Shown: positions 44,519 through 57,012, counted from the first letter of the stretch. The stretch: DNA of 64,000 bases from Adenophora triphylla var. japonica (GCA_022495995.1 JAFEMH010005408.1:62001-126000); one strand, 5' to 3'. Made by a program: numbers and translations. The notes: generated by a model from the letters alone, not told the origin.

Positions 44519-44880
44519 ATCTCCCATGTTGTGCAGCCAATGATGGGGTCAATGCAAGCTTTGTCAATAGTGATAAGGAAGGCTTCAGAAAGTAATTTTA
44601 TGGGTTAAGCAGTTCTCAACCTCTTACTAAGTCGTAAAAGAATCTCGTGATTTTATGGGTTCAAATAGCTTCTCCAAGCATATAATCCCTCCTTACCAAA
44701 AAAGTGGTCACATTTGTCTTGAGTCAAATTCTTTAAGATTATAGATTTACTTGTTTGTACGTCCTTTGATTTGCATGACTAAACTTATGGGCTCTTTAGA
44801 AATGAAACTAACCGAATTAGAAAGTGGGCATTAATTTCTTGGGGCGGAGAAAGTGTCTTTTAGGGGTTACGTTCCCTTCT

Positions 44881-44895
44881 AACCTCATAATGAGT
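44881..44895. other. Empty CACTA target site in copy B
   Basis: AACCTCATAATGAGT runs straight through the point where copy A has the 5648-bp CACTA element bracketed by TAA. It confirms the ends and duplication of that element. Confidence 0.92.
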
Positions 44896-45030
44896 AAGAC
44901 GGGAGTATGTCTGTTTAAAAGTTGGAGCATGGGAGTTGATATCGGGTTAGACTTATATTCTTTCCATCAAGTTACGTAGCCATGATATGTTGCCAGCTAG
45001 TGTCTGTGTGGGATTAAAACTTTGGATCTA

Positions 45031-45596
45031 GTTGTTAGAGGGCACTAGGAATTATTTGATGAAGAGAAGTCAGGGGGTTAGAAAAAAAATTGAAGCATCT
45101 CCTGGTCCATTGTATCCTAAGATACAGGAAGTGTTTGAGAAGAATAATGATGATGCTTCCCTCTTTAATTGCGCTTGGAATGGGGACAATAAGTGTCAAT
45201 TATTGGGGACCCTTTGGTGAGCAGTGTCACTGTGATGTGAGAGAGAAGACTTGCAGTTGTAACAATGAGACGTCACATGAATTCATTGCAAACATTCAGT
45301 TTCTGCAATTTTCAAGTATGGGAGAAATTGTGGCACTGGAGTGCGTGAAGAGTGGGTTCATCAAGCATATAGATTTGAGACATGGAGAGCTATCTACAGC
45401 TACACTCAATGGGCCTAGTGTGTGGAAACATTTGAATGGTTCCTCCTTATCATATGTCCAACCTGGTAGACCTAGGAAGCTGAGGGGAAAACACAAGCCA
45501 ATCAGAAGTGAACATTGGAGCTCAAGCAGCAAGTTGTTGGTGTTAAAGATACACAAGAAAGTTGTCAAAGATATGAAGCAAGGCAGTATAGTGTAG
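45031..45596 (+). pseudogene. MULE transposase C-terminal remnant, copy B
   Basis: Duplicate of 26155-26720. Here the frame around HCDVREKTCSCNNETSHEF joins the later LNGPSVWKHLNG and GRPRKLRGK part in one ORF (45090-45596). The Cys-His half of SWIM is still missing. Confidence 0.7.
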
Positions 45597-46357
45597 AGAA
45601 AATGGGGATTGTGAAAGGCAGTTATTATGATACTCCAATCCAAGACAAACAATCCTAATCACTATCTTATGTCGATTCTTGTGAGTTTCATTGTGTTTTA
45701 TAGTTGAAATGAGTTTTGGAATCACGCATACATAGGACAGGATAGGACAGGACAGGACAGGAGGTTACCCAAAGAAAATATCCACAATTTTCCCCTTATT
45801 TAGGTTTTTAGATTTGAAAGAGTAACAATTTAATGAAGGGCTATCAAAAATTGATTGATTTTCTTATTTTACCCTTGAAATGAAAAACAAGTAGCACATG
45901 ACTACTTAACAAAAAGAACGTTGTTTTTTCCAATAATTACGTAAAAAGTAATTTAGATTATTTGCACATTTATTTATTAAAATAATGTGTAAACAGACTA
46001 AATAGTAATGAGTTATCAGCTTTTCATCATTAGTATGTTTTTGTTTTTCGGGTTTAGAGGTCACTTTTCGTCTTTCCATCATTCATAATTAATTTATCAC
46101 TTTGCATGTTAATTTATCATTGATTAAGTAGTACTCCATCTTTAAACTAATACTCCAATATTAAAATTCAAAGAAATAAAAAGCTATATATCAAAATAGA
46201 AGCAGCTATATTTAATTACAATATACAAAATAATAATAAAAAAAATTATTCAAATAAAATTTAAAAATTTGTTATTAGTGCATTTTCTAAAAAATGGGAG
46301 TTTTTTTTTAAACGGATGAAGTATATGTTGGGCCTTGTTCGCTTAAACGGATGAAAT
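45597..46357. other. Unassigned AT-rich flank before Sirevirus-like LTR, copy B
   Basis: It includes the diverged AGGAC minisatellite (45733-45762). No gene seen. Confidence 0.5.
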
Positions 46358-47621
46358 TGTCGATGATATTTTTTCAAGTGTTATAAAAAAGGTTGGTAAC
46401 ATAACTGATTACACTTACGGTAAAACAAACAATCAGAGCTTGAAAACAGTTTGTAAAAACAAGTTTTGCATCAGAAATAGACATAAGAAATAGTTTTTAC
46501 TCAAGTTATTTAAATATTTAACTTGAGTGTGTCGATTAGGCGAGATCTTCTATTCACAATGAAATATGCTTAAAAGACCGAATGTTTCCTAACTCCCTCC
46601 GTCCCAATCTAAATGTCCCAAAATGGGTTTGGCACGGGAATTAAGGAAAGTGATGTAGGAAAGAGAAAAAGTTTAATGTTAGTATGAAAAATTAAATAGG
46701 ACAGAGAATGAGTGGGAGGAATAGATAGGAGAGAGAATGTTGTGAGTGTAAAAGTAAAGTAGGAGAGAGAATAGGTGGGTGGAATAGTAATAAAAACTTT
46801 CCTTTTTGGGTTGAGACATTTTAAATGGGACGCCCAAAAAGGAAAGTTGAGACATTTAGATTGGGACGGAGGGAGTATATAACAACGAAGTACTAGAACT
46901 AATAAAATCAAATACGAAATTCTATACGAACCACGACACAATCAAGTCCAATGACTTTGAAGGTGGAAAAGAGTTTGTGGGAGGAAGAATCTAATAGAGC
47001 CGAGGAGTATTTGATCTTCTCTTGTGCAATTTGTGTGTGATTTCTCGATATCTTGCTCTTGTCTACACACTTGCCTATTTATAGGTTTCAAATACTTGTA
47101 TGCTACTTCTTGTAACAGCTTTGAAACGAATTTGGCTAATTGGAATGAGTGGTTGATCATGTGGCTAAAGAATAGGTCAATTTTTCTTAAATACATCAAC
47201 CGTATTTCTTTGAGTCCAAGTCCTAGTTTTAATCTCTTGTACCCACGTGCTCTTCTGTGCTTGTACTCTTTTATGTTCAGCAACTTCAACTTTAAACAAG
47301 TCTTCCCACGTGATTCTTTCATTTACACAAGTTATTCATAAATCTCCTTTTATACGTAACTTTTCTTGACTCATTCTTCCATGCTTGTAGCTATATCCAT
47401 ATTGTTACACTTGTATATTAGACCAACAACAAACATATATTTTTTCGATATAGTTATACATTATTACAATATAACATATGAAAGAAATGTTCAACTATCA
47501 TATCAGACAGTGTCTGATAATACTGTAAAAGTGATGTCAGCCCTTGTGATAACACCTTCATCTGGTAACACTTAGAGGGTATTAACAGTACTTGTGGTAA
47601 CACTAATATACTGAACTTACA
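46358..47621 (-). repeat. 3' LTR of the Sirevirus-like element (with MITE)
   Basis: On the minus strand it begins TGTAAGTTCAG at 47621, directly after AAAGGGGAAGTT (polypurine tract, about 47622-47634). It includes a Stowaway MITE at 46593-46875. Without the MITE its length (about 980) agrees with the 969-bp 5' LTR. Confidence 0.85.
46593..46875. mobile_element. Stowaway MITE inside the 3' LTR, copy B
   Basis: Ends CTCCCTCCGTCCCAATCTAAATG and ATTTAGATTGGGACGGAGGGAG. The 5' LTR of the same element has the empty site (CCTAACTATATAAC near 56275-56288). Confidence 0.9.
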
Positions 47622-48042
47622 AACTTCCCCTTTGTTATACATTTCTTCACAAACACTAAAGTGCTTGTACCTGCAAAATTTGTTAGCCAAATAACAATTC
47701 AAACAAACATCAATAATTAACTCTCCCTTAATTAAGGAGCTAACTAAAATTGATCAAACTCAAACTAATTAATCAAACCAGAAATTTGATCAGAATCAAA
47801 TTCTAACAACTAGTTTTAAATGTTTAATCCAAACTACCAAAAAATTATTTCAAGATAAACCAACACAAAAACAATAAAACATGTCAAGTTTAAACAACCC
47901 ATAAAAACTAACATCAAATTGTTTTAAAACCAAAATAAAGAGAATTGTTTTGAGAACACACCAATCACCAAAAAATGGTTCCAACTGTCATACCACATCA
48001 TTCTTCTTCTTCCTCTTCATCTGTTTCTTCCTCAGCTTGGTC

Positions 48043-49808
48043 TCATTGAGTATTACCAGCCCCATCACCGGTAGCAGCACTTGTTTCAGCTCCCCCTGTT
48101 TGTGACGAAAGCCGAGAAATGAACTCCAATATATCTGTCTCCACTTGTAGCCAGCCATTAATGTTGCTTTCAACTATAGGCATCAACTTGTGTAGAAATT
48201 TGAGAACCATAGTCTTTCGAACCATGGTGGAAGTGCTACCAGAAGTGGTAACCACACTTTCAGGAATACTTGCACCTGCTGTACCTGTATTGGGTGCAGT
48301 GGTTTGGATAGAAACAGAGCATGATCCACTAGCAGCTTGAGGCTGTACCCAAGGAATATCACAATGTCTATTTCCCTTTTTTTTCAGTTGATAATCAATC
48401 AAATAAAATTCTATCCCAGGAGTAAACAAATCAGAAGCCTCAACTGGTAGGGATTGGAATTTGAGGACAAAGAAAATGAGGAAGGATAAGGGAAGTAAGA
48501 AGGGTCTTTTTTCTTTGGCCAGGAAGCTAAATGCTTAAACACTAATCTCCCAAAATTTATCCTTTGCCTTTTGCCTAGCCTATATAATACTCTCGCTTGC
48601 TTCATTGTAAGATATTGCTCATTTTTGGTAGGGAACCAATTGAATATACACAACTTGTGCAACACGGAAAAGAGAGAGGTAAGTCTAGAGGCAGAAAACT
48701 TCACCTTGGGGTCAACTGACCATTTATCAACCTTGTTGTTTGTAAGAAATTTAACCATAACATCCCTATTTGCACAAAGGCTCTTATCATCTACGTTTGA
48801 CAATTCTAAGGCCTTGTTAATCATGTTAGGAGTAAACTTGTACACCCTACCCCTAACAAACACCTTTCCAAACTGAGGAGAGCCCTCATTGTCCAGATTA
48901 TCATTGCCCAGATTAGTTCTTAGGTTGGCATAAAAATTTCTAACAACATTTTCAACAAAAGAACATGCATGGGAATTAGGGACCAAAAATTTCCTATCAG
49001 CAAGGAACTCATACACTCCATTCAGTTTTAAATACTCCACATCTATATTTTTCTCTTGCAAAAGAGGTTTTTTATTGTGTTTCAACCAATATGACATGTT
49101 CGGTTCCCTATAAAATTCTAGGATTAAATAAGATTTGGAAAAGGCCTCATCATTGTCATCATCAGTGTGCATAACAAAATCATCACTATGAGAGTTAGAG
49201 TGGAGAGGAGAGTGAATTGATACCTCTTGTAATGAAATAGGGATCTGAACAGAAGGAGGTGTTACCCTGGGTGTTGCCTGTTGGTGGGTAACACTTTCAC
49301 CAGCACTTTGTTTCCCTTTCTTCTTCAATAGCTTCACATGGGCAGCAACTAGAGTTTCACCCTCATCTTCAAACCACTTTTCCAGGCTATCCTCTGGCTG
49401 GTACTTCTATGCTTGATAGTACTCGTCTGATACATGGGCAGAAGACAAGGTGGGAGAGTCTTCAGAGACATACACGGGATCAGAGGAGGTGTTGGATTTC
49501 CCCTTGTTGAAAGCTACCCTCAATCTGCTTGAGGTTCTTTTTGCTGGTCCTTGAGTAGCCATTGGGGATTTTCTCTTCTTTTTCTTCTCTTTCGTGACCG
49601 GGTACAGATGGTTGGGAAGGAGCCATGGAGGGATCTTTTTGGGCCATCAGAACAGGCGGTGGTCCGGCAACAACAATGGCTAAACTTGGTGATGTCACAG
49701 GTGTGTTACCCTTGGAGAAACTTCCATGAGCGAGGTAACACGTGAAGTAACACCAGGCGAAATCTCCATTGGAGATGATTCTTGAGGATTTTTTGAAGGA
49801 GTTGACAT
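48043..49808 (-). pseudogene. env-like ORF of Sirevirus-like element, copy B
   Basis: The best preserved part is the 308-codon frame 49337-48411, with the acidic MHTDDDNDE stretch, then VFVRGRVYKFTPNMIN and RLTSLFSVLHKLCIFNWFP. A likely start ATG is at 49808. The C-terminal part is in another frame (48429-48043, LHKLMPIVESNINGWLQVE). Frameshifts are near 49700, 49590, 49400 and 48430. It lies about 1.1 kb downstream of RNase H. The function of this family is not established. Confidence 0.68.
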
Positions 49809-50937
49809 TGTTGGATTTTGGAGATGATGAAACGGTGGAGAAGAAGGAATTTCGAAAGATTGAGGGAAGTGAGAGAGAGAATGAGACGTGAGAGAGAGAA
49901 TAAATAGGGAGATTTACACAAATTAGGGGGTTGATATTGAACAAAAAATGAATTCTAATTGGTATTTAACTCGCTATTTTCTAGCTAAGGAATTGTACAT
50001 TAAATACACTCCTACCTTATTTAATTTCTTATCCAGTTTTTACACAGTTTTTTTTTAATAATATGACTAAAATAAAAGATAAATTTAGGTTAGGTAAATA
50101 TATCCCTTAAATTTCGAATTGGGGATATTATCCAAATTTTTAGGGATATTATTTACCTAATTTGATTTATCAAGGCAAAAAGAATTTGTTAGAAACTTTT
50201 TGAAATTCAAAAACATAAAAAAAAAATCGGATTTTCAAAAGTTAACTAACATAATTCAAAAATAAGAAAATAAAAATAATATAACACATACAAATGTGTT
50301 ACTAGCAATAATGGTAACACTGATGTTAACACAAGTATAAAATTTTTTCTTCATTTTCAAACAATTAAGGCATAACTAGTCTTATTTTCAATTACTTGAG
50401 GCATAACAAACCTCATTTTCAATTATTTGAGACATAACAAACATCATTTTCAAACACTTTAGGCATACCAAGCCTTAAGTTTTTTAAAATTCATTGACAA
50501 GTAAGCATCGTAGTAGCGAGCTCCGTGCCCCAAGTCCTTTTAGAGTGTATAAACTTTAGTGATTTGTACCATTCAAGTAGGATACACTGTAGCAGAGAAC
50601 TCTATATTCCTAATACTTTAGTATAAATTCACTAGAAACTATTCCCGTTTGGCAAGAGAACATCGTCGCAGCGAACGTCGTACCCCGAGTCACTAAAGTA
50701 ATAATATAAGAGCTTTTTGCCTTTTGTTTAAAAAGATTAATGACTTTGTCACTTTTGAGCTTGAATGGTATTTTGAAAAACATGTTAACCTAAGTCTTAA
50801 CACACTAGAACAAAAGATCAACATGTGCCCCCATCAGGGTTTCAACAACCTATAATTTTTTTTTGTATTATCACAGTTTTACCAGAAGTGTTGACAACAT
50901 TTGGGGTAGAACCATGAAACAGATTTTTCTAAAAATA
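49809..50937. other. Spacer between pol and env-like ORF
   Basis: Noncoding AT-rich region. It contains the GTGTTAC...GGTAACAC...GTTAACAC cluster at 50297-50332 and a repeated 'cttgaggcataacaa'-type word near 50365-50470. Only its first ~95 bp exist in copy A. Confidence 0.5.
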
Positions 50938-53900
50938 AAAAGACCAAGAGAGTTTATCAAATCTGAAAATCTCTTATGGTAAAGGGTTTTAGTTAATATG
51001 TCAGCAAATTGATGCTTTCTATCAATATGATATATGTTTATTAATCCTTTTTCAACTGATTCTTTAAGGAAATGGTGATGGATGTCTATATGTTAGGTGC
51101 GAGAGTGTTGAACTGGGTTTTTGGAAATATTTATCGCACTTAAGTTATCATAGTACATGGTTAACATATTACTCTCTACACAATAATCATCTAGCATATG
51201 TTTTTACCAAATAAGTTGTGAACAACAACTCCCTGCTGCTACTTATTCAGATTCAGCAGTCGAGAGTGAGACACAATTTTGCTTACGACTGACCATGACA
51301 CTAGATTGTTTCCCAAGTAAAAACACCCTCCACTAGTACTTTTATGGTCATCCATATTCCCTGCCAAATTCGAGTCACTAAAGCCTACCAAATTAGTATT
51401 AGTATATTTACTATACCAAATATATAATTCACTCGTTCCAGATACATATTTTATTATCTTTTTAACAGAATTAAGGTGAGAGGCTTTAGGATTTACTTGA
51501 TAACGTGCACACACACACGCTAAACATTAAATCACGACGGCTAGAAGTGAGGTAAAGAAGACTACCTACCATAGAACGGTATAAAGTTGGATCAACATCC
51601 TCTCCCACTTGATCATTTTCAAGCTTGAGAGTTGAACCCATTTGACCCCTTCAACCCGAACTTTTTTTACCAAATTCCATGCATATTTTCTTTGTGATAT
51701 GAATATTCCTTCATTTGATTATTTTACCTATAAGATTAAGAAGAAATTTAGCTTACCTATCATGCTAACTTCAAATGTTGATGCCATAGCCTCTTCAAAA
51801 TCTTTCAAACACGTTTAAGATGTAGATCCACAGACTATGTCATCTACATATATTTGAGCAATAACAAGTTCTTTTCCATGCCTAAGTATAAAAAGGGTTC
51901 TATCTGCCTCACCCCTTATCAATCCATATTCAAGAAAAAACTAGTTAAGCGACCATACCATGCTCGTGGATCTTGTTTTAACCCATAAAAGGCTTTATCA
52001 AGTCTATATACATGGTGTGGTTGAAATGGATCTTCAAAACCTTTTGGTTGTTCAACAAAAAATTCTTCATCCAAATATCCATTTAAATAGTTTCTTTGAC
52101 ATCCATGTAATACAAAGTGATCTTAAGATAACAAGCTATGTCTAAAAGTAGTCTTATGGACTCAAGTTTAGCCACGGGTGAGAAGGTTTCTTCATAGTCA
52201 ATACCTTTAACTTGTGTATAGCCTTAATCTACGATACGAGCTTTATTTCTAACAATATTACCTTTTTCATTTGTTTTATTTTTAAAAATCCATTTTGTCC
52301 CAATAATATTAGTATCAGGGGGACGTTACTAAAAACCAAACATTATTTCGGGTAAATTATTCAAGCTCCTCTTGCATGTCTTGAATTCAAAAATTATCTT
52401 TTAAAGCTTCAACTACATTTTTAGGTTATAGGGAAGAAACGTAACAAGAGTGTTTTACCTTTGTGTATGTGGTGGACATGCACGAATACCTTACCATGTC
52501 TCGATAACTAATTGGCTCTTTGTGTATTGTTTGAATTCCTTCATTCACTTCACCTATTACTTGAGTAGTAGGGTGATTTCTTCTAATTCTAGCAAGAGGA
52601 TCCCTACTCATCTCCTCATGAGCATTATCACCATTCTGTTCATCATTTGTTGTTTTGGGATCAGGTGTTACCTGAGGTGCTATCTCATCACTGATAGCAC
52701 TTTGGTCAGCACCAGTGTTAACATTTGTGTAAGCATTTTTGTTAACATCAGTGCTATCACTTTCTTGTCTTTCCTCTTGAGCCTCTTCCAACAGCTCTAG
52801 GGGTGACTCTTGAACACTTTCACCTGCAATGCTTGAAGGATCATAAAAAAAAAAATGTTTACAGATTCTTGCATTCTATTCATCATTTGCTGTTTTGGGA
52901 TCAGGTGTTACCTTAGGTGCTATCTTATCACTGATATCACTTTGATCAGCACCAGTGTTAACATCTGTGTTAGCATTTTTATTAACAGCAGTGTTATCAC
53001 TTTCTTGGCTTTCCTCTTGAGCCTCTTCCAACAGCTCTAGGGGTGACTCTTGTACACTTTCACCTGCAATGCTTGAAGGATCATAAAAATCAATGTTTAC
53101 AGATTCTTTGATGGTTTTTAATCTTAGATTATACACCATATATGCACGACTATTTTGTGCATATACAATAAAGATTGCCCTATCACTTTTATAATCAAGT
53201 TTTCCTAAGTAATCATGGTCACTTAAAATAAAGCACACACACCCAAAAACATGAAAATAGTGGACCTTTAGTTTCCTAACATTAAAGATTTCATAGGGTG
53301 TCATTGTGGTTACGGTTTAAAAAAAACTCTATTGGCAGTGTGACAGGCTGTGTTTAGTGCCTCTGCCCAAAATCCTTTTGAGATTATTTTAGAAAACAAC
53401 ATTACTATAGTCATTTCAAGTAATGTCCGATTTTTTCCTTTCAGCAATCCCATTTTGTTGGGGTGTTTTAGGTGCTGAAATTTCATGATTAATTCCTTTT
53501 CTTTCACAAAAAGTGGAGAAAGAGACATTGTGAAACACCTTACCATGATCAGACCTAATACGAAAAATAGAGGCACACAACATGTTTTTGATCTTAGAAT
53601 GTAAAATTTTTAATTTTTCAAAGGTTTCTGAGTTATCTCTCAAAAAATAAACCCAAGTAAACCTAGAAAAATCATCAACAACAATGACAAAAGTATATCT
53701 CTTACCTCCAATCCTTTCTACCTCAACTGGACCCATCAAATCCATGTGTAGTAGTTGAAAACAGTGTGTTATTCCAAAGTGTTGCTCACTGTATTGGCCA
53801 GCACAGTGGGCAACACAAGTTTGTTTGCCTTTAAGACAATCCTCACAAATTACTCTATCTTTAAATTCCAACTTAGGAACTCCTCTCACAACATCTAGCT

Positions 53901-54158
53901 TAAGAATCTTCTCTATATTACGGAAATGAATATGCCCCATTTTTGATGCCACAAAGTGGTAACATCAACCTTTGTCGAATGGCACACTTTTTTATCTTCA
54001 ACAAGATAACAATTGTCACTAAATCTAGTTCCTGACATCACACAATTGTTAGAAATATCAAATACCTCACAAGTGTTCTTGTTGAATTTGACCTCTAAAT
54101 TATTATCACAAAGTTGACTAATGTTCATCAAATTAGCAACTAGACCATCAACATGCAA
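50938..54158 (-). pseudogene. pol: Sirevirus-like pol remnant (INT, RT, RNase H)
   Basis: Leftward: GAG-pre-integrase (MHVDGLVANLMNISQLC), integrase core 53952-53310 with HMDLMGPV, RIRSDHGKVF and NGIAERK (D, D, E kept) broken by a frameshift near 53440, a Thr/Asn/Asp-rich linker 53304-52426 that contains a 240-bp tandem duplication, a badly decayed RT with YVDDIVCG near 51840-51860, and RNase H from about 51720 to 50940 (DPTLYRSMVGSLLYLTSS, FSDSNLAGNMDDHKSTSGG, QFADILTKTL). The protease signature expected between the zinc knuckle and 54158 is absent. Confidence 0.8.
52625..53105 (-). repeat. 240-bp tandem duplication in the integrase-RT linker
   Basis: Two copies (about 52625-52864 and 52865-53105) share long tracts such as 'agcctcttccaacagctcta' at 52781 and 53021. 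The period of 240 bp is a multiple of three, so it added 80 codons without shifting frame. The left copy also has an A-run expansion near 52850. Confidence 0.9.
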
Positions 54159-54171
54159 GACATTTTAGCTT

Positions 54172-56005
54172 CTATGATTTCTTCTTTGAACTTTTGACTT
54201 TCTGACATACAATGTTATCTGAAGTGCTATCTAAATTAGTGGACAACATTTCTGGTAACACTGTAGAACTGGACTGTTTCTTTAAAAAAGAGTGACACTT
54301 ATTTTTAAAATGTCTAGTATTGTGACAGTATTTACACACTTTAGCATTGTTAGAAGAATCAATTAAGAAAGTATTTTTATTAGAAACACATTCCTTTACA
54401 AAACATGTTTCACTTTCATCACTTGTCAAAGTAGAAGCAATTTTATCTAAAGATTCTTGTAAACCAATACCTAACTTGAGAGGTTTACTCAAATTGAGGA
54501 TCTCATCCAGTTTGGAAGATCCTGTGTTGAGTTTCTTGAAGGTGGTCTCGGCAAGAGACAACTTGGCCTTGACTTTATTCAACATAGCATCCTTTTATTA
54601 GAAGCTCATGATTTTCTTTGGCTAAGAATGTCACCTTCTTGTTCTCTTTTTTCCATTCAACAAGAAGTTTTTCATAGAGATTCTTCAACCCATTTATAAG
54701 CTCATCTTTACATAGCTCATCCTCTTGTGAGTTTCATGTATCAAGGTTAGTTGAACCCATAAAACAAACAACATTAGAAAAACTAAATTTGTTATACTTG
54801 CTTAGTGTGGTCTTAGGTGTTACCAGAGATTGGGTAACACTTGTGATAGCACTTTCAGTATCCGATTCACATACAGTGACCAACATTGTTGTCAAGTCTG
54901 GTTCTTCAACTTGGGCTGGTCCCTCATCTTCATTATCACTGAGAGACACCCACAAGTTCTTTCCCATCTTCCTTAGAGTGTTTGCGCACTCATTTGCATA
55001 GTGACCCCCATCCTGATCAAGCATGGCATTGAATTGAATTAATATACTTGGGATCATACCTTAACTGGTCAGAAGATGCCCTTCTCACTGGGTTATCATT
55101 CTTAGAAGATGGAAATGACCTCTTTGGCATTGAATCATACACCTTGGTTTGTTGCTCCTTTGCCTTTAGCAACATATTCTTTTTGTTCAATTTTCTAATC
55201 ATAGAGTTATATTTCTTAGGAAGTAAAACAACACCAGCATTTTCATCCAATTCCTCAAAAACCTCTTCTTTCTCATCATTTTGTAGATCTGAGGACTGAA
55301 TTTTCAAAGCAATATTCTTGCCTTTAGTGGCTTCACTTTATTCGGCAAGATTTAATTCAAAGGTTTTTAAAATACTCATCAAGGTATTAAAATTCATTGT
55401 AGAAAGATTGTGAGCTTTTTCAATAAATGAAACTTTTATATTGAAGCGCTCATGAATGGTTCTAATTGCTTTTGAAACAATTTGTTTGTTGGTAAAATGT
55501 TCACCCAAAACTTGACATTCATTTGCAATGTCAAACAATATTTCAAAATATAAAGAAATATTTTCATCTTCACCCATCCTCAATCTTTCAAATTCGCTAG
55601 TAAGCCTTCTAAGCTTAGTTTCACGCATACTACCATTTTCTTCACAAAATCTTTGCAAAAAATCCCAAGCTTCATTAGCCGTGAGAGTATTTTGAATGAG
55701 TTTAAAAACATGAAGTCTACCCACTAATAAATGGCATTAAGTGTCTTTTCATTAAAACTAGCTAGGTTATTTTTTTCATTTGTCCACTCGGATTCAGGTT
55801 TGATTTGAACATCACCATCCTCATCCGGAGGTAGCATTGGAAGAGAATACCCATTGATAACAGATCGATAAGCCCGAAGATCAATTAATTTGATATGTGA
55901 GCGAAGACGGATCTTCCAATAAGTATAATTCGACCCATCAAGAACATGAAGTATCTTTTGGTTAGGATTAGCTGGATCATAAAACATGACAACTAGACCG
56001 AACAC
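54172..56005 (-). pseudogene. gag: Sirevirus-like gag remnant
   Basis: The N-terminal frame 56005-55724 (KILHVLDGSNYTYWKIRLRSHIK) and 55724-55338 (AWDFLQRFCEENGSMRETKLRRLTSEFERL) are the copia gag capsid region. Then come a Lys-rich segment (55307-55017), a linker (55057-54734) and a CCHC knuckle with all four ligands (CKYCHNTRHFKNKC, near 54340). Several stops and shifts separate these pieces. The start is likely the second Met of the first frame (MFYDPANPNQ). Confidence 0.8.
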
Positions 56006-56020
56006 TTAGTGTATCAAGTG

Positions 56021-56036
56021 CTCGACTCTGATACCA
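56021..56036 (-). other. Primer-binding site of Sirevirus-like element
   Basis: On the minus strand TGGTATCAGAGTCGAG follows the LTR end by about seven bases, complementary to initiator-Met tRNA. Confidence 0.88.
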
Positions 56037-56043
56037 TTGAAAT

Positions 56044-57012
56044 TGTCAATGGCCTGTTTGCAAGTGTTATAAAAAAGGTTGGTTACACAACTGATAACAC
56101 TTACGGTAACACACACAACCAGAGTTTGAAAACAGTTTATAAAAACAAGTTTTGCAGCGGAAATAATCAAAAGAAATATTTTTTGCTCAAGTTATATAAA
56201 TATATAACTTGAGTGTGCTGATTAAGCGAGATCTTCTATTCACAATGAAATATAATTACAAAACCGAATGTTTCCTAACTATATAACAATGAAGTATTAG
56301 AAACTAATAATATCAAATACGAAATTCTATCATAGCCACGACACAATCAAGTTCAATGATTTTGAAGGTGGAAAAGAGTTTATGGGAGAAAGAATCTAAT
56401 AGAGCCGAGGAGTAATTGATCTTCTCTTGTGGAAGTTGTGTGTGATATCTCGACATCTTGCTCTTGTTTACACACTTGCCTATTTATAGCCCTCAAATAC
56501 TTGTACGCTACTCCTTGTAACAGATTTGGCTAATTGGGATGAGTGGTTGAGCATGTGGCTAAATAATAGGTCAGTCTTTCTTGAATATAACAACCATATT
56601 TCTTTGAGTACAAGTCCTATCTTTAATCTCTTTTACCTATGTGTTCTTCTGTGCTTATACTCTTTTATGTTCAACAACTTCAGATTTGAACAAGTCTTCC
56701 CACGTGATTCTTTCATCTACACAAGTTATGCATAAATCTCCTTTTATGCGTAACTTTCCTTGAATTCGTTCTTGCATCCTTGTAGCTATCTCCATATTGT
56801 TACAACCTGTATTTTATACCAACAAAAAACATATATTTTGCAGGGATAGCTATACATTATTGCAATATAACATATGAAATAAATGTCCAACTATCAGATA
56901 GTGTCTGATAACACTGTAAAAGTGTTGTTATCACTTGTGATAACACATTCGTATGGTAACATTTAGAGGATGTTAACAGTACTTGTGGTAACATCACTAT
57001 ACTGCACTTACA
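56044..57012 (-). repeat. 5' LTR of the Sirevirus-like element
   Basis: On the minus strand it runs from TGTAAGTGCAG (57012) to CCATTGACA (56044). It matches the 3' LTR except for the MITE and point changes. It has GATAACAC and GGTAACAC words near 56092-56112. Confidence 0.85.

Larger units (their letters stand above)
46358..57012 (-). mobile_element. Sirevirus-like copia retrotransposon, full length but decayed
   Basis: The 5' LTR is at the right (56044-57012), followed leftward by the primer-binding site, gag, integrase, RT, RNase H, an env-like ORF, a polypurine tract and the 3' LTR (46358-47621). The extra ORF after pol and the RNase H wording (CARYQVNPKASHLNSVKKIIKYVSG, STSGGCFYLGNN) fit the Sirevirus lineage. 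The protease is not visible and pol is full of stops. The flanking 5-mers (GAAAT at the left, ATATT at the right) do not match. Confidence 0.78.
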
